64,000 bases of DNA from JBOZRQ01 sp050789255 (GTDB lineage: Bacteria > Bacillota > Sulfobacillia > Symbiobacteriales > Symbiobacteriaceae): assembly GCA_050789255.1 (NCBI GenBank), contig JBOZRQ010000053.1, positions 1-64,000 on the forward strand. The letters run 5' to 3'. Position numbers and translations under genes: made by a program. Under the pieces are notes generated by a model that was not told where the DNA came from, did no database searches, and saw only the letters and a list, made by a program, of their open reading frames with translations. Of this stretch, positions 22,752 through 32,010 are shown one piece after another (position 1 is the first letter of the stretch; the number at the start of each line of letters is the position of its first letter).

Positions 22752-25265
22752 CTACTCCCCCCGCAACACTGTCAGCGGCCGCACCCGGAGCACCTCGACC
22801 ATCGAGGCGCCGCCGACGGTCACGGCGAGGAGCGCTCCCCCCACCGCTGCGGCGACCAGCGGCCAGACCTGCAGCGGCATGGGGGCCTTCAGCCCCAGCG
22901 CCGCCCCCTGGACCACGGCGTAGCCGAGGCCGGCGCCCGTCAGGCCCGCCACGGCGCCGAGCACGGTGTTCTCCATGGCCGCCGACCAGGCCACCGTGGC
23001 CCGGGAGGCGCCGAGGGTCTTGAGCAGGGCGGCCTCCTTGCGGCGCCGGAACCGGGACGCCGAGATCGAGCCCGAGAGGATCACGCCCGAGGCGACCAGG
23101 GCGAAGCCGGTCATGAACCGGATGATGTTGGCCAGCTTGCCGAGGTACTCATTCAGCACATCCATCAGCGAGCCGAGGCCAAAGGCGGACACGCCCGGGT
23201 ACTTGGTCATCAGGTCGCTGATCACGGCCTGCTCCTGCTTCGCCTTGGTCGTGGCGGTCAGCACGTACATCTCAGCGTAGGCGTCGATCGAGCCCGGTGC
23301 GACCATGACCGGACTGTTCACGCCCACCCGGACCCCGCTGCCGGAGGCGCCCAGGATCGCCTTGACCGTGAACTCGACCTCCTGGTTCTTCACCATTGCC
23401 TTCACCTTGGAGCCCGGTGCGAGATTGCCCAACTGCTTGGCGATGCTCTCCTCAACCGCCATCACGGGCTTGCCCCGATCCGCGGCGGTGAACCACTCGC
23501 CCGACTTGACGGCCACGCCCTTGGGGAGATTGGCGCCGCCGTCCAGCACCGGCATTGGCCGCTGGAGGATGGAGCTGATCCCAGCCTCGGCGGGCGTCTT
23601 ACCATCCACCGAGGTGATCGACAGGTTGGCGATCACCGCCGGCGCCTGCGTGGTGACGACGCCCTCATGCCCTTCCAGGAAGGAGCGGAGCTCGACCCGC
23701 TTCTCGGACGGCACGTTGATCATGAAGACATTCGGGGTGTCGGGCCCCGTGCCGGCCTCCTTCACCTGGCGGATCAGGCCGTCCTGCAGCAGGTAGACCG
23801 TCACCATCAGGGTGATGCCCAGGCCCATGGAGACCATGACCGCCGTCGCCTGGCTGCCCGGGGCGTAGAGGCTCCGGATGGCGTGGCGCCAGGCCGGGCG
23901 CCCGCTCTGGGGCAGGAAGCGCACCAGGCGCAGAAGGACCCAGGAGACCACGAAGAGCAGAAGGCCCGACGAGACCAGGGAGCCCAGGAACCCGAAGCCC
24001 AGCAGGGTCGACTTGGCGTATACCGAAGCCAGCCAGCCCAGGCCGGCGACCACGAGGGCCGCAACCAGCACCGTCTCCAGGATCGCCCGCCCCCCGGCCC
24101 GCACCGGCACCGAGTCGCTGCGGAAGAGGGCGTCGGGCTTGACGCTGCGCACGGCCCGGATCGGCAGCAGGGCGCAGATCACGGCGGTCAGCAGGCCCGC
24201 AAAGAAGCCACCGACAGCCGGGGCGAAACTCAGGCTCGACTCGATCCCCGGGAAGAGGCTCCTGAGCACATAGGGCAGCAGTTGCTGGACCCCCAGGCCT
24301 AGCAGCACGCCCAGCACGCTGCCGACGGCGCCCAGGATCGCTGCCTCGGCCAGGAAGACCGCCATGATCCGGCCCGAGGTGGCGCCCAGGGCCTTCAGCA
24401 CTGCAATGTGCTCCATCTTCTGACCGATGAAGGTCCGCATGGCCATCGCCACGCCCAGGCCGCCCACCAGCAGGGAGATGAATGCCACCATGCTCAGGAA
24501 GGTGAAGAAGTAGCCCATGACCTGTGAAAAGTCCTGCCAGTTCTCCTCGTAGGTCACGACATCCTTCTCGCCAGGGAAGGATGCCTTCAGGCGATCCTTG
24601 GCGGCAGCCGCCGTGATGGAGTCAGGCAACCGGATGTGCAGCAGCCGGGTCTGGGCGTCGCCCACCGCAGCCCTGACGCCATCCACCGACATGATGACCG
24701 TGGGCCCCACCGGCACGGAGGTCATGTTGATCCCCGACGGCTGCTCGGCGATGATCCCCGTCACCTTGACGGTGGACTTGCCGAGCGTCATGGTGTCGCC
24801 GACCTTGATCCCCAGCCGGTCCAGCAGTGCGGACTCCACCACGGCCTCGTTCGGGCCGTTGAGCAGCTTGGCGAGCGGATCGCCCGACTGCAAGGCCACC
24901 TTGCCGTAGTAGGGCCAGCTCTGCGGCTCCACGCCCTTCACGTCCACCATGGAGTGCTTCTGGCCGTTCGTCACCATGCCAGGGGTGTTCCAATACTCGC
25001 TAGCAGCGGCGCCGTCCCGCTTGAGCGAGTCGATGGCGTCCTTCTGCGCAGTGTTCAGCTCCCGAGCATTCCCGATCAGCAGATCGGCCTGGATAAACGA
25101 GCGGGCGCCGTCCCGGGTGGCCCGGTCCAGCGAGCCCGCCACGCCCTGCACGCCCACCAGCGAGGCGACGCCGGCAGCGATCAGCAGAGCGAAGAAGAAG
25201 GAGCGGCGGCCCTCGGCCAGCAGGTCCTTCCAGGCCAGTTTCAAACTAGCGAGCCAGCCGTGCAT
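22752..25265 (-). CDS. FtsX-type ABC transporter permease (LolE/MacB-like)
   Basis: 837 residues. One N-terminal helix, a large extracytoplasmic MacB-like periplasmic-core domain (about 45-240), then FtsX domain 1 with three helices (about 255-380), a middle pair of helices (395-455), a second extracytoplasmic region (500-690) and FtsX domain 2 (about 705-830). This duplicated architecture is typical of peptide or lipid extruding exporters. ATG 25265 has AGGAGGTG upstream, inside the ATPase gene, which it overlaps by 20 bases. Together with the ATPase it forms an exporter probably controlled by the adjacent two-component system. Confidence 0.9.
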   Translation of the reverse strand: MHGWLASLKLAWKDLLAEGRRSFFFALLIAAGVASLVGVQGVAGSLDRATRDGARSFIQADLLIGNARELNTAQKDAIDSLKRDGAAASEYWNTPGMVTNGQKHSMVDVKGVEPQSWPYYGKVALQSGDPLAKLLNGPNEAVVESALLDRLGIKVGDTMTLGKSTVKVTGIIAEQPSGINMTSVPVGPTVIMSVDGVRAAVGDAQTRLLHIRLPDSITAAAAKDRLKASFPGEKDVVTYEENWQDFSQVMGYFFTFLSMVAFISLLVGGLGVAMAMRTFIGQKMEHIAVLKALGATSGRIMAVFLAEAAILGAVGSVLGVLLGLGVQQLLPYVLRSLFPGIESSLSFAPAVGGFFAGLLTAVICALLPIRAVRSVKPDALFRSDSVPVRAGGRAILETVLVAALVVAGLGWLASVYAKSTLLGFGFLGSLVSSGLLLFVVSWVLLRLVRFLPQSGRPAWRHAIRSLYAPGSQATAVMVSMGLGITLMVTVYLLQDGLIRQVKEAGTGPDTPNVFMINVPSEKRVELRSFLEGHEGVVTTQAPAVIANLSITSVDGKTPAEAGISSILQRPMPVLDGGANLPKGVAVKSGEWFTAADRGKPVMAVEESIAKQLGNLAPGSKVKAMVKNQEVEFTVKAILGASGSGVRVGVNSPVMVAPGSIDAYAEMYVLTATTKAKQEQAVISDLMTKYPGVSAFGLGSLMDVLNEYLGKLANIIRFMTGFALVASGVILSGSISASRFRRRKEAALLKTLGASRATVAWSAAMENTVLGAVAGLTGAGLGYAVVQGAALGLKAPMPLQVWPLVAAAVGGALLAVTVGGASMVEVLRVRPLTVLRGE

Positions 25266-25947
25266 GGGGCCGCACCTCCTCCTTGACCAGCACCCCGTCC
25301 TGGATGTAGATCGTGCGATCGGCCAGGGCGGCCAGGTTCGAGTCGTGGGTGACCATCACCAGGGTGGTGCCGTAGCTCTGGGTCAGGCCCAGGAGCAGCT
25401 CCAGCACCTGCTTGCCGTTGACCGAGTCCAGGTTGCCCGTGGGCTCGTCGGCGAAGAGGATGGCCGGCTTGGGCGCCAGCGCCCGGGCGATCGCCACCCG
25501 CTGCTGCTCGCCGCCGGACATTTGCCGGGGGTAGTGCTGCATGCGCTGCCCGAGGCCCACGGCCTGGAGTGCCTCGGCGGCCTGGGCCGCAGCCTTCTTG
25601 CCCCCGGCCAGCTCCAGCGGCAGCGCCACGTTCTCAAGCGCCGTCAGGGTGGCCATCAGGTGGAAGGCCTGAAAGACGATGCCGACCCGCTGGGCCCGCA
25701 GCCGGGCCAGGGCGTCCTCGCCGAGCCCCACGATCTCCGTGCCCTCGATCTTGATGGAGCCGCCGGTGGCAGCGTCGAGCCCGGCCATCAGGCCCATCAG
25801 GGTCGACTTGCCGCTGCCCGACGGGCCCATGATGGTGAGGAACTCGCCCTTGCGCACCTGCAGGTCGATCCCCTTCAGGATCGGCATCACCGAGCCGCCC
25901 AGGGAGACCTCCTTGCGGAGCCCTCGAATATCGATCACGTTTTCCAT
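25246..25947 (-). CDS. ABC exporter ATP-binding protein (LolD/MacB type)
   Basis: 233 residues with Walker A GPSGSGKST (about 40-48), the LolD-like MxGxD loop (LMAGLDAATGG), signature MSGGEQQRVAIARAL, Walker B ILFADEPTGNLD and H-loop MVTHDSNLA. It drives the FtsX-type permease whose start it overlaps. AAAGGGGGC precedes ATG 25947. Three direct repeats at 25991-26018 lie upstream and are the likely binding site for the response regulator. Confidence 0.93.
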   Translation of the reverse strand: MENVIDIRGLRKEVSLGGSVMPILKGIDLQVRKGEFLTIMGPSGSGKSTLMGLMAGLDAATGGSIKIEGTEIVGLGEDALARLRAQRVGIVFQAFHLMATLTALENVALPLELAGGKKAAAQAAEALQAVGLGQRMQHYPRQMSGGEQQRVAIARALAPKPAILFADEPTGNLDSVNGKQVLELLLGLTQSYGTTLVMVTHDSNLAALADRTIYIQDGVLVKEEVRPHARLAR

Positions 25948-25990
25948 AAAAGATCAGCCCCCTTTACAGCTCTAATCGTAAGGCTTCAAC

Positions 25991-26018
25991 CTTACAACGA
26001 GCTTACAGGGGGCTTACT
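25991..26018 (-). promoter_or_regulatory. probable OmpR-type response-regulator site
   Basis: On the minus strand AGTAAG, TGTAAG and TGTAAG occur exactly 11 bases apart, the spacing used by OmpR/PhoB-family dimers. The last repeat is followed by an inverted repeat GTAAGG-TTGAAG-CCTTAC (25978-25995). It is 44 bases before the exporter ATPase start and 18 bases after the kinase stop. Confidence 0.7.
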
Positions 26019-26035
26019 TATGAGCATCGGTTTCC

Positions 26036-27490
26036 TTAATTCATGGCGAGGGGGAGCTCGAACCAGAAGCGGGCGCCGCCCTCCGGGGCGCTGTCGACGC
26101 CAATCGTGCCGCCATGCCTGACGATGAGCTCCCGGGCGATAGCGAGCCCGAGCCCCCGGCCGCCGCTTCCGTGGTTGCTGGTGCGTGCGGCATCCGATCG
26201 GTAGAAGCGCTCGAAGACCTTCTCCCGCTCTTCCGCAGGAATTCCAGGCCCCCGGTCGGCCACCTCGACTCGAACGGTGCGGCCCCGCACCGAGACGCGC
26301 ACTCCCAGCCACTTGCCAGCCGCCCCGTAGTTCCGGGCGTTGGCGAGCAGGTTGTCCAATACCCGGTCGACCTTGCCAGGCGCCAGGTTGGTCCAGACCG
26401 GCTCCTCGGGGATGTCGGCCTCCACCTCGATCCCGGCCGACTCCAGCTCGGGCAGGATCCCGACCACCTCCCGCCGGACCAGCTCCGCCAGGTCGACACG
26501 CACGGTCTGCCAGCGTTCCTGCTCAGCGTCCAGGGAGGCCAGCTCAAAGAGGTCATCGATCAGCCGCTTGAGCTGGAGCCCCTTCTCCTGGATGATCGCC
26601 AGGCTGCGGTCGCTATCCTCGGAGATGCCGGTGCGCACCGCCTCCGCATGGGCCAGCAGGGCGGTGAGCGGGGTGCGCAGGTCGTGGGAAGCCGCTGCCA
26701 CCATGTACCGGCGGGACTTGTCCGCCGCAGCCGCCTGCTCCCGGGCGGTCTGGAGGCTTGCGGCCATGGCGTCCACATCGCTGGCCAGCTGGCCCACCTC
26801 ATCGCCACGGTCACCCAGGTTGGACCGGACGCTCAGGTCGCCCCGGGCGATCTGCCCGACCACAGCCGAGAGCCGCCGGATGGGGGCGACCAGGTGGCGC
26901 CCCAGGAACAGGTAGAGGAGCACATTGGCAAGTAGAGCCGCTGCTAAGCCGCCAATCATGGAGAACGCTGTGGCCTGACTTTCCGGCGAGCCGTCCCCCA
27001 GAGTGATGTTGGCAGAGATCGCCGAGTGGAACGACATGATGTACAGGCCCCAGGCCTTGCCGTTCACGTTGACCGCCTGCGGTATGCTGATCAGCCGCGA
27101 GCGCTTGTCTCCCATGCGGGAGAGCGTGAATACCATCTCCGGCCCGGAGATGATTCGCCCCTCGCCGCCCTGGGTGTCGATCAGCACCAGGCCGTCCTCC
27201 CGAATGAGCTGCACTCGAACGCTCGCAGGCAGCCACTCGGGGACCGCAGCCTTGCGCAACTCGTCCGTTGCAGCCCCTTCCTCCAGCGCCCTGGCTACCG
27301 CCGGGGTGCGGGACAGGAGTTGGCCCGCCGCCGCGAACGGGTTGTAGTCACCCGGCTGCGCCTGCCGCAGCAGAAGAAGGATCAGGGTTCCCGCAGCTGC
27401 GCTGATCAGCAGCATCGCCAGAACCATCGACGCGATCATCGTGACGACCAGCTTGGTGTGGATCCGGAGCCGGCTGTAGAGCTTCATCAT
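26036..27490 (-). CDS. sensor histidine kinase of two-component system
   Basis: 484 residues: transmembrane helix 1 (about 14-38), an extracytoplasmic sensor of about 130 residues, helix 2 (about 180-200), HAMP (200-250), HisKA with VAAASHDLRTPLTALLAHAE (His near 269) and HATPase with LLANARNYG, VADRGPGIP and GSGGRGLGLAIA. It overlaps the response-regulator gene by four bases (ATGA). With its exporter neighbour it resembles antibiotic or envelope-stress sensing modules. Confidence 0.93.
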   Translation of the reverse strand: MMKLYSRLRIHTKLVVTMIASMVLAMLLISAAAGTLILLLLRQAQPGDYNPFAAAGQLLSRTPAVARALEEGAATDELRKAAVPEWLPASVRVQLIREDGLVLIDTQGGEGRIISGPEMVFTLSRMGDKRSRLISIPQAVNVNGKAWGLYIMSFHSAISANITLGDGSPESQATAFSMIGGLAAALLANVLLYLFLGRHLVAPIRRLSAVVGQIARGDLSVRSNLGDRGDEVGQLASDVDAMAASLQTAREQAAAADKSRRYMVAAASHDLRTPLTALLAHAEAVRTGISEDSDRSLAIIQEKGLQLKRLIDDLFELASLDAEQERWQTVRVDLAELVRREVVGILPELESAGIEVEADIPEEPVWTNLAPGKVDRVLDNLLANARNYGAAGKWLGVRVSVRGRTVRVEVADRGPGIPAEEREKVFERFYRSDAARTSNHGSGGRGLGLAIARELIVRHGGTIGVDSAPEGGARFWFELPLAMN

Positions 27491-28209
27491 GATGCCGGTC
27501 CCCCGCTGAAGCGGTAGCCCAGGCCGCGCACGGTGACCACATAGGTCGGTTCGGCGGGGTCAGGCTCGATTTTCTCCCGCAGGCGCCGGATGTGGACCAT
27601 GACGGTGTTGTCGTCGGCGAGGTAGTCCTCGCCCCAGACCTGCCGGAAGATCTGCTCCCGGGTGAAGACCCGGCCCTTGTGGCCGGCCAGGAAGCGCAGG
27701 AGCTCAAACTCCTTGGCGGTCAGGTTGACCGGGTGCCCGTCCCGGTGGACCACACAGCCCGCCAGATCGATCTCCAGGCCGGGGAAGCGCAGCCACTCGG
27801 TCTCGCCCTGCGGGGCGCCGGGGGCGGCGCCTTTCAGCTCCCGGAAGCGGCGCAGGTGCGCCTTGACCCGGGCCACCAGGGCGGCGCCGGAGAAGGGCTT
27901 GACGATGTAGTCATCGCCGCCGAGGCCCAGGCCCAGCACCTGGTCGATCTCCTCCCCCCGGGCGGTCAGGAACAGGATCGGCACCGATGAGCCCTCGGCC
28001 CGGGCCCGCCGGCAGACCTCAAAGCCGTCCAAGCGGGGGAGCATCACGTCCAGCAGAACCAGATCCCAGCCACCGGAGCGAATCGCCTCCAGGGCGCTCT
28101 GGCCGTCGGCGGCACGCCGGGTCTCGAAGCCCTCGCGTTTTAGGTAGGTCGCGATAATATCGGCAATGGCATCATCATCATCCACGATGAGTACCCGGAC
28201 TCCGTCCAT
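27487..28209 (-). CDS. OmpR/PhoB-family response regulator
   Basis: 240 residues. Receiver domain with VRVLIVDDDDAIA (acidic pair), phospho-acceptor Asp in VLLDVMLPR near residue 51 and Lys in DDYIVKPFSG; C-terminal winged helix (about 140-236) with EFELLRFLAGHKGRVFTREQ and VMVHIRRLREKIE. ATG 28209 is chosen over 28245 because AAAGGGAC lies about nine bases before it. It probably activates the ABC exporter through the 11-bp repeats at 25991-26018. Confidence 0.94.
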   Translation of the reverse strand: MDGVRVLIVDDDDAIADIIATYLKREGFETRRAADGQSALEAIRSGGWDLVLLDVMLPRLDGFEVCRRARAEGSSVPILFLTARGEEIDQVLGLGLGGDDYIVKPFSGAALVARVKAHLRRFRELKGAAPGAPQGETEWLRFPGLEIDLAGCVVHRDGHPVNLTAKEFELLRFLAGHKGRVFTREQIFRQVWGEDYLADDNTVMVHIRRLREKIEPDPAEPTYVVTVRGLGYRFSGGPAS

Positions 28210-28299
28210 CTGCACACGTCCCTTTTGTTTCAGTAGGAAATTCATCTATCTCAAACGAAAACACCCTGATATACCTTCTGTCAAGGAGGCAGTCTGCCA

Positions 28300-29295
28300 A
28301 TGCCGCTAGTTGTCAGAGGACGGTCACACTGGTGGAAGTGGGGAACTCTGGCCTTCGCGTGTACGTGGGTCCTGCTGGTGTGGTGGATCAGCGAGGGCCG
28401 CCGGGACTGGTTCATGCAGATCTATCCGATTGTGCTCGTCATCCAGGTCCAGGGCCTGTTCATTTCCCGTCAGGTCCTGGCGGGCGGTGTACTGACGATC
28501 GTTATGGGGAATGGCACAGTCACCCGCATCCCGTTGGCGGCTGCGGAGTTGAGTCGCAAGGGCGTCGTCGTCTGGCACCTGCGCTGGCCGGAGGGGAAGC
28601 GCTGGCACCGCAGGCGCTTCAAGTTTCCGGAATCCTTCGGCGCAGCCGTCGAGCGGGCCGTTCAGTCGGCCAGAGAGGCGCCCGAGGGGACCGTCCCGCA
28701 CACCGTGAAGGACACGGAGAAGGCCGTCACCTTCGGGGCACTGGCACATCCCTGGCACTGGTATATCGTCGCGGGGCTCCTTATCGGCGTCGTGCTGGTG
28801 TTGTTCGGCTTCTGGATCAACAACCCGCTGCCGCTGGTGGCCGTCGTGGTGTTGATGTTTCTGGCGGCGAACATGGAGGTCAAGCGGGTCATGCTGGCGG
28901 GGGAGCATCTGTGGATGCTGCCTGAGAAAGGCGAGCCCCACGGCATTGCGCTCCGGACAGTCCACGCATACGTGGAGAAGGGCTCGGTCTTCATCGTCAA
29001 GACTGAGGACCCGGCCTATCCCGAGATTCGCCTCAACGCCTTGCAGGGCGCCGACCTGATCCGCCAGCTCAAAAAGCGGCTCAACGGGGAGCCCGAGGGG
29101 CCCTACGGCCCCGGCGTGCTGCCTACGATCCCCGAGGCCCCGGTGGGCACCCGCTGCACCCTGTGCGGGCGCCCCGACCCGAGCGGCGCCAGGGCCAGCG
29201 CCGTCTACATATGCGAAACCTGCTCCGGCCGCGCCCGAGTCCAGGCCACCGAGGCCGGTCACGGACTGGGCGCCAAGGAGACCAAGCCGCTGTAA
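28300..29295 (+). CDS. membrane protein with C-terminal zinc ribbon, unknown function
   Basis: 331 residues. Helices at about 12-32 and 35-55, a soluble PH-like segment (60-135), two helices (150-200), another soluble segment and, near the C-terminus, CTLCGRPD...YICETCSGRA, a CxxC-x(n)-CxxC zinc ribbon. The organisation (TM pair plus PH-like repeat) recalls bacterial PH-domain membrane proteins, but that is inference. AAGGAGG lies nine bases before ATG. It is divergent from the two-component genes and is followed by the nucleotidyltransferase 20 bases later. Confidence 0.75.
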   Translation: MPLVVRGRSHWWKWGTLAFACTWVLLVWWISEGRRDWFMQIYPIVLVIQVQGLFISRQVLAGGVLTIVMGNGTVTRIPLAAAELSRKGVVVWHLRWPEGKRWHRRRFKFPESFGAAVERAVQSAREAPEGTVPHTVKDTEKAVTFGALAHPWHWYIVAGLLIGVVLVLFGFWINNPLPLVAVVVLMFLAANMEVKRVMLAGEHLWMLPEKGEPHGIALRTVHAYVEKGSVFIVKTEDPAYPEIRLNALQGADLIRQLKKRLNGEPEGPYGPGVLPTIPEAPVGTRCTLCGRPDPSGARASAVYICETCSGRARVQATEAGHGLGAKETKPL

Positions 29296-29315
29296 CCCCA
29301 GAGAGGATGACCCCC

Positions 29316-30014
29316 ATGGACGCCCGACTCCGCAACGCACTAAATGCCATGGTAGCTGAACTCAAAGCCATGCCGGAGGTGACCGGTATCCTCTTCTTCG
29401 GCTCCGCCCAGCGGGGCGCCGCCGGACCCGAATCCGACCTGGACTTCTACGCCATCGTCTCCGGGAACCAGTACTGGCGGGTGGGCAAGATCTGCGAGGG
29501 CGTGCCGGTGGAGGTGCTCTTCAACCCCGCCGCCAAGTTGCGGGACCGCATGACCAAGGGCGACCCCGTCACCATGCACGGCTTTGCCACCGGTGAGCTC
29601 CTGCTGGACACCACCGGGGAGGGCGCCGAGCTGGTGGCACTGGCTCGGTCGCTCTGGGCGGCCGGCCCGCGTCCGCTAAGCCCCTGGGAGGTAGCCACGC
29701 ATCGCTACCGCCTCACCGACCTGGCCCTGGATATTGAGGATGTAGGGCCGGGGGCGCCCGAGGCCCGGCTGATGGCCGGCGTCCTGGTGCCCCGGGTGCT
29801 GGAGGCCTACTGCGCCCTGCACGGCGTCTGGCCGGAGAAGCCAAAGCGGCTCCTGGCGCAGTTCGGCGCCCTGGAGCCGCAGCTGTATGCGATGGCCAAG
29901 CGCTTCTATGCCGGTGATCAGGACCCGAAGCTGGCCGTGGCAATGGCCGACTATGTGCTGGCGCCCTTCGGCGGGCGCATCTTTGAATACGAAAGCGAGA
30001 AGGGTACATGCTGA
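29316..30014 (+). CDS. nucleotidyltransferase-domain protein
   Basis: 232 residues. The pol-beta type nucleotidyltransferase signature FFGSAQRGAAGPESDLDFYA (about residues 22-41) has GS and the DxD pair; a helical C-terminal region follows (LMAGVLVPRVLEAYCALHGV). Such proteins include antibiotic adenylyltransferases and MNT toxins-antitoxins; the substrate cannot be told. ATG 29316 is used because GAGAGG is nine bases upstream. Its end overlaps the MATE start by seven bases, so they are co-translated. Confidence 0.82.
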   Translation: MDARLRNALNAMVAELKAMPEVTGILFFGSAQRGAAGPESDLDFYAIVSGNQYWRVGKICEGVPVEVLFNPAAKLRDRMTKGDPVTMHGFATGELLLDTTGEGAELVALARSLWAAGPRPLSPWEVATHRYRLTDLALDIEDVGPGAPEARLMAGVLVPRVLEAYCALHGVWPEKPKRLLAQFGALEPQLYAMAKRFYAGDQDPKLAVAMADYVLAPFGGRIFEYESEKGTC

Positions 30015-31327
30015 TCGACAACGACACGCGCCGCTTATTCCGCCTGGCCTGGCCGATCGGCATGGAGCATCTCCTGAACATGACCCTGCTGTGGGTCGAT
30101 GCCATCATCATCAACCATAAGCTTGGCACCGAGGCCTTCGCCGCCGTCCAAATCAGCAGCCAGATCTTCAACTTCATCATGCTGGTCCTGATGGTTGTCG
30201 CCGCCGGCGCATCGATCGTGATCTCGCACCAGGTGGGCGCCGCCGAACACGAGGGGGCCGGCGAGACCGCCACCCAGTCGATCGGCATGGGCTTCTTGAT
30301 CTCCATTGGGCTGGGCGCCCTGATCTACAGTGCGGCGCCCGTTCTGCTCCAGCTGCTGGGCGCCGTCGGCGGGGCCCACGCCCAGGGCATCGTCTTCATG
30401 CGGACCCTGTCGCTCTTCATGCCCGCCATGGCGATGATCGCCATTCTGGGCGCCGTCCTCCGGGCCACCGGCGACACCCGCGGCCCCATGATGGTCACCT
30501 TGGTGGTCAACGTGCTGAACGCTGGCCTCAACTACCTGCTGGTTTGGCAAATGGAGATGGGCGTGCGCGGCTCTGCCGTGGGCACCTCCATTGCACGCCT
30601 TTGCGGCGTCGGGCTCATGTTCTTTATGCTCTTTCGCCGGAGCGTCATCCCGGTGAGGCTCCGCCGGGCTCTTGCCTTCCGGGCGGCGACCATCTGGCGG
30701 GTGGGCCGCATGGGCCTGCCGGGCGCCCTGGAGTGGTTCTCCTACCAGGGCAGCCAGCTCGTCCTTAGTGCGATCGTGGGCACGCTTGGCACCGCCGTCA
30801 TCGCTGCCCGCGGCCTCACCGTCCAGATGGAGGGCTTTACCTACGTGCCCGCCATCGCCCTTGGCACCGCCGCCAGCATCACGGTCGGGCAGCTGATGGG
30901 CGCCAAGCGGCGTGACGATGCGGTGGCGACCGGCCGCCGGGCGCTCACCTTCGGTGCGATCGGCATGGGCAGCCTCGGCGTGCTGCTCTTCCTCTTTGCC
31001 CGCCCGATCGTGGGTGTCTACACCAACGACCCCGACGTGGTTGCCGTAGCGGTCATCACCATGCGCATCGGCGCCGCCTACAAGGTGGGCCAGTGCCTCA
31101 ACATCGTCGGCGGCGCCATTTTCCGGGGCGCCGGGAACCCCCAGTGGCCCACGGCGATCACTGCCGCCGGCACCTGGCTGATCACAGTGCCCCTGGCCTA
31201 CCTGGCCGTCCGGTCGGGTTACGGCCTGCCCGGCGTCTACGCCGCGATGTTCCTCGACGAGACCCTGCGCGGCGTGGTCAACACGTGGTACTTCACCACG
31301 CCCAGGTGGCGGTTCCGCAAGGTTTAG
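30008..31327 (+). CDS. MATE-family efflux transporter
   Basis: 439 residues with twelve hydrophobic segments in two halves; MATE features include VDAIIINHKLGTEAFAAVQIS near the start and the second-half FTYVPAIALGTAASITVGQLMGA-like block. Exports cationic drugs or metabolites using a sodium or proton gradient. Coupling to a nucleotidyltransferase upstream makes a small drug-handling unit plausible but unproven. The last four bases overlap a convergent lipoprotein gene. Confidence 0.92.
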   Translation: MLIDNDTRRLFRLAWPIGMEHLLNMTLLWVDAIIINHKLGTEAFAAVQISSQIFNFIMLVLMVVAAGASIVISHQVGAAEHEGAGETATQSIGMGFLISIGLGALIYSAAPVLLQLLGAVGGAHAQGIVFMRTLSLFMPAMAMIAILGAVLRATGDTRGPMMVTLVVNVLNAGLNYLLVWQMEMGVRGSAVGTSIARLCGVGLMFFMLFRRSVIPVRLRRALAFRAATIWRVGRMGLPGALEWFSYQGSQLVLSAIVGTLGTAVIAARGLTVQMEGFTYVPAIALGTAASITVGQLMGAKRRDDAVATGRRALTFGAIGMGSLGVLLFLFARPIVGVYTNDPDVVAVAVITMRIGAAYKVGQCLNIVGGAIFRGAGNPQWPTAITAAGTWLITVPLAYLAVRSGYGLPGVYAAMFLDETLRGVVNTWYFTTPRWRFRKV

Positions 31328-31923
31328 GGCTTCGCTTTCTGGCGCAACTGGGCGGCTGTGGTGTGGGGATCGTCATCCCGCCACAGTTCGCCCGTTTCAT
31401 TTCCGGCCCGCAGTTTGATCAGGGAGACGGCCCGGAAGCCCACCTTGTAAGGGAAGGTGACCGCCCAGGTGCCAGCCACGACCTGCGCCCGCTGCGGGAT
31501 CGGCTCCTCCGGCATGGTCACCTCCACCCACGTGATGCGCGGGTCATACACCTCGCCGTAGAAGGCCCGCACCTTGGCGTACTCGCTGATCGCACCACTC
31601 TCATGCTTCACCTCGAACCGCCCCAGGTCCGCCTGGTCAAAGGAGAGCGGGCCCACCTTCTGGTGTCCGCCGATGCCGTATCCGTGGAAGCGCCACTTTC
31701 CCTGCTCCTCGTACTCGACCGCAGTCACCTGGATCTCCGGGTTCCGCTTGGTTCGAAACAGGAGAACCTTGCCCTTCTCCATCGGCAGTTCCCGGACCAC
31801 CGCCGGCGCCTCGTCGGGAAACATTGCTTGAAAGGCCGCCTCAGGTGTCCGGTAGGTCGGCGGTCCGCCGGAACAGGCCGTGAGCAGCACCGCCAGCAGG
31901 ACCAGCGCCATTCCCTTTCGCAT
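31324..31923 (-). CDS. putative lipoprotein
   Basis: 199 residues. Signal sequence with lipobox LLTAC (Cys at about 17) followed by SGGPP, so it is probably lipid-anchored. The rest is a beta-rich domain (GKVLLFRTKRNPEIQVTAVEYEEQGKWRFHG and FYGEVYDPRITWVEV). No family recognised. Tail-to-tail overlap of four bases with the MATE gene. Confidence 0.75.
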   Translation of the reverse strand: MRKGMALVLLAVLLTACSGGPPTYRTPEAAFQAMFPDEAPAVVRELPMEKGKVLLFRTKRNPEIQVTAVEYEEQGKWRFHGYGIGGHQKVGPLSFDQADLGRFEVKHESGAISEYAKVRAFYGEVYDPRITWVEVTMPEEPIPQRAQVVAGTWAVTFPYKVGFRAVSLIKLRAGNETGELWRDDDPHTTAAQLRQKAKP

Positions 31924-32010
31924 ACGTTCACCTCATCTTCATTGACTTCTTAACTGTCCCGCAGGTTTCCTTCTTCCGAAAGGCGAACCCTGGTAGCAGA
32001 GGTGAAGCGC

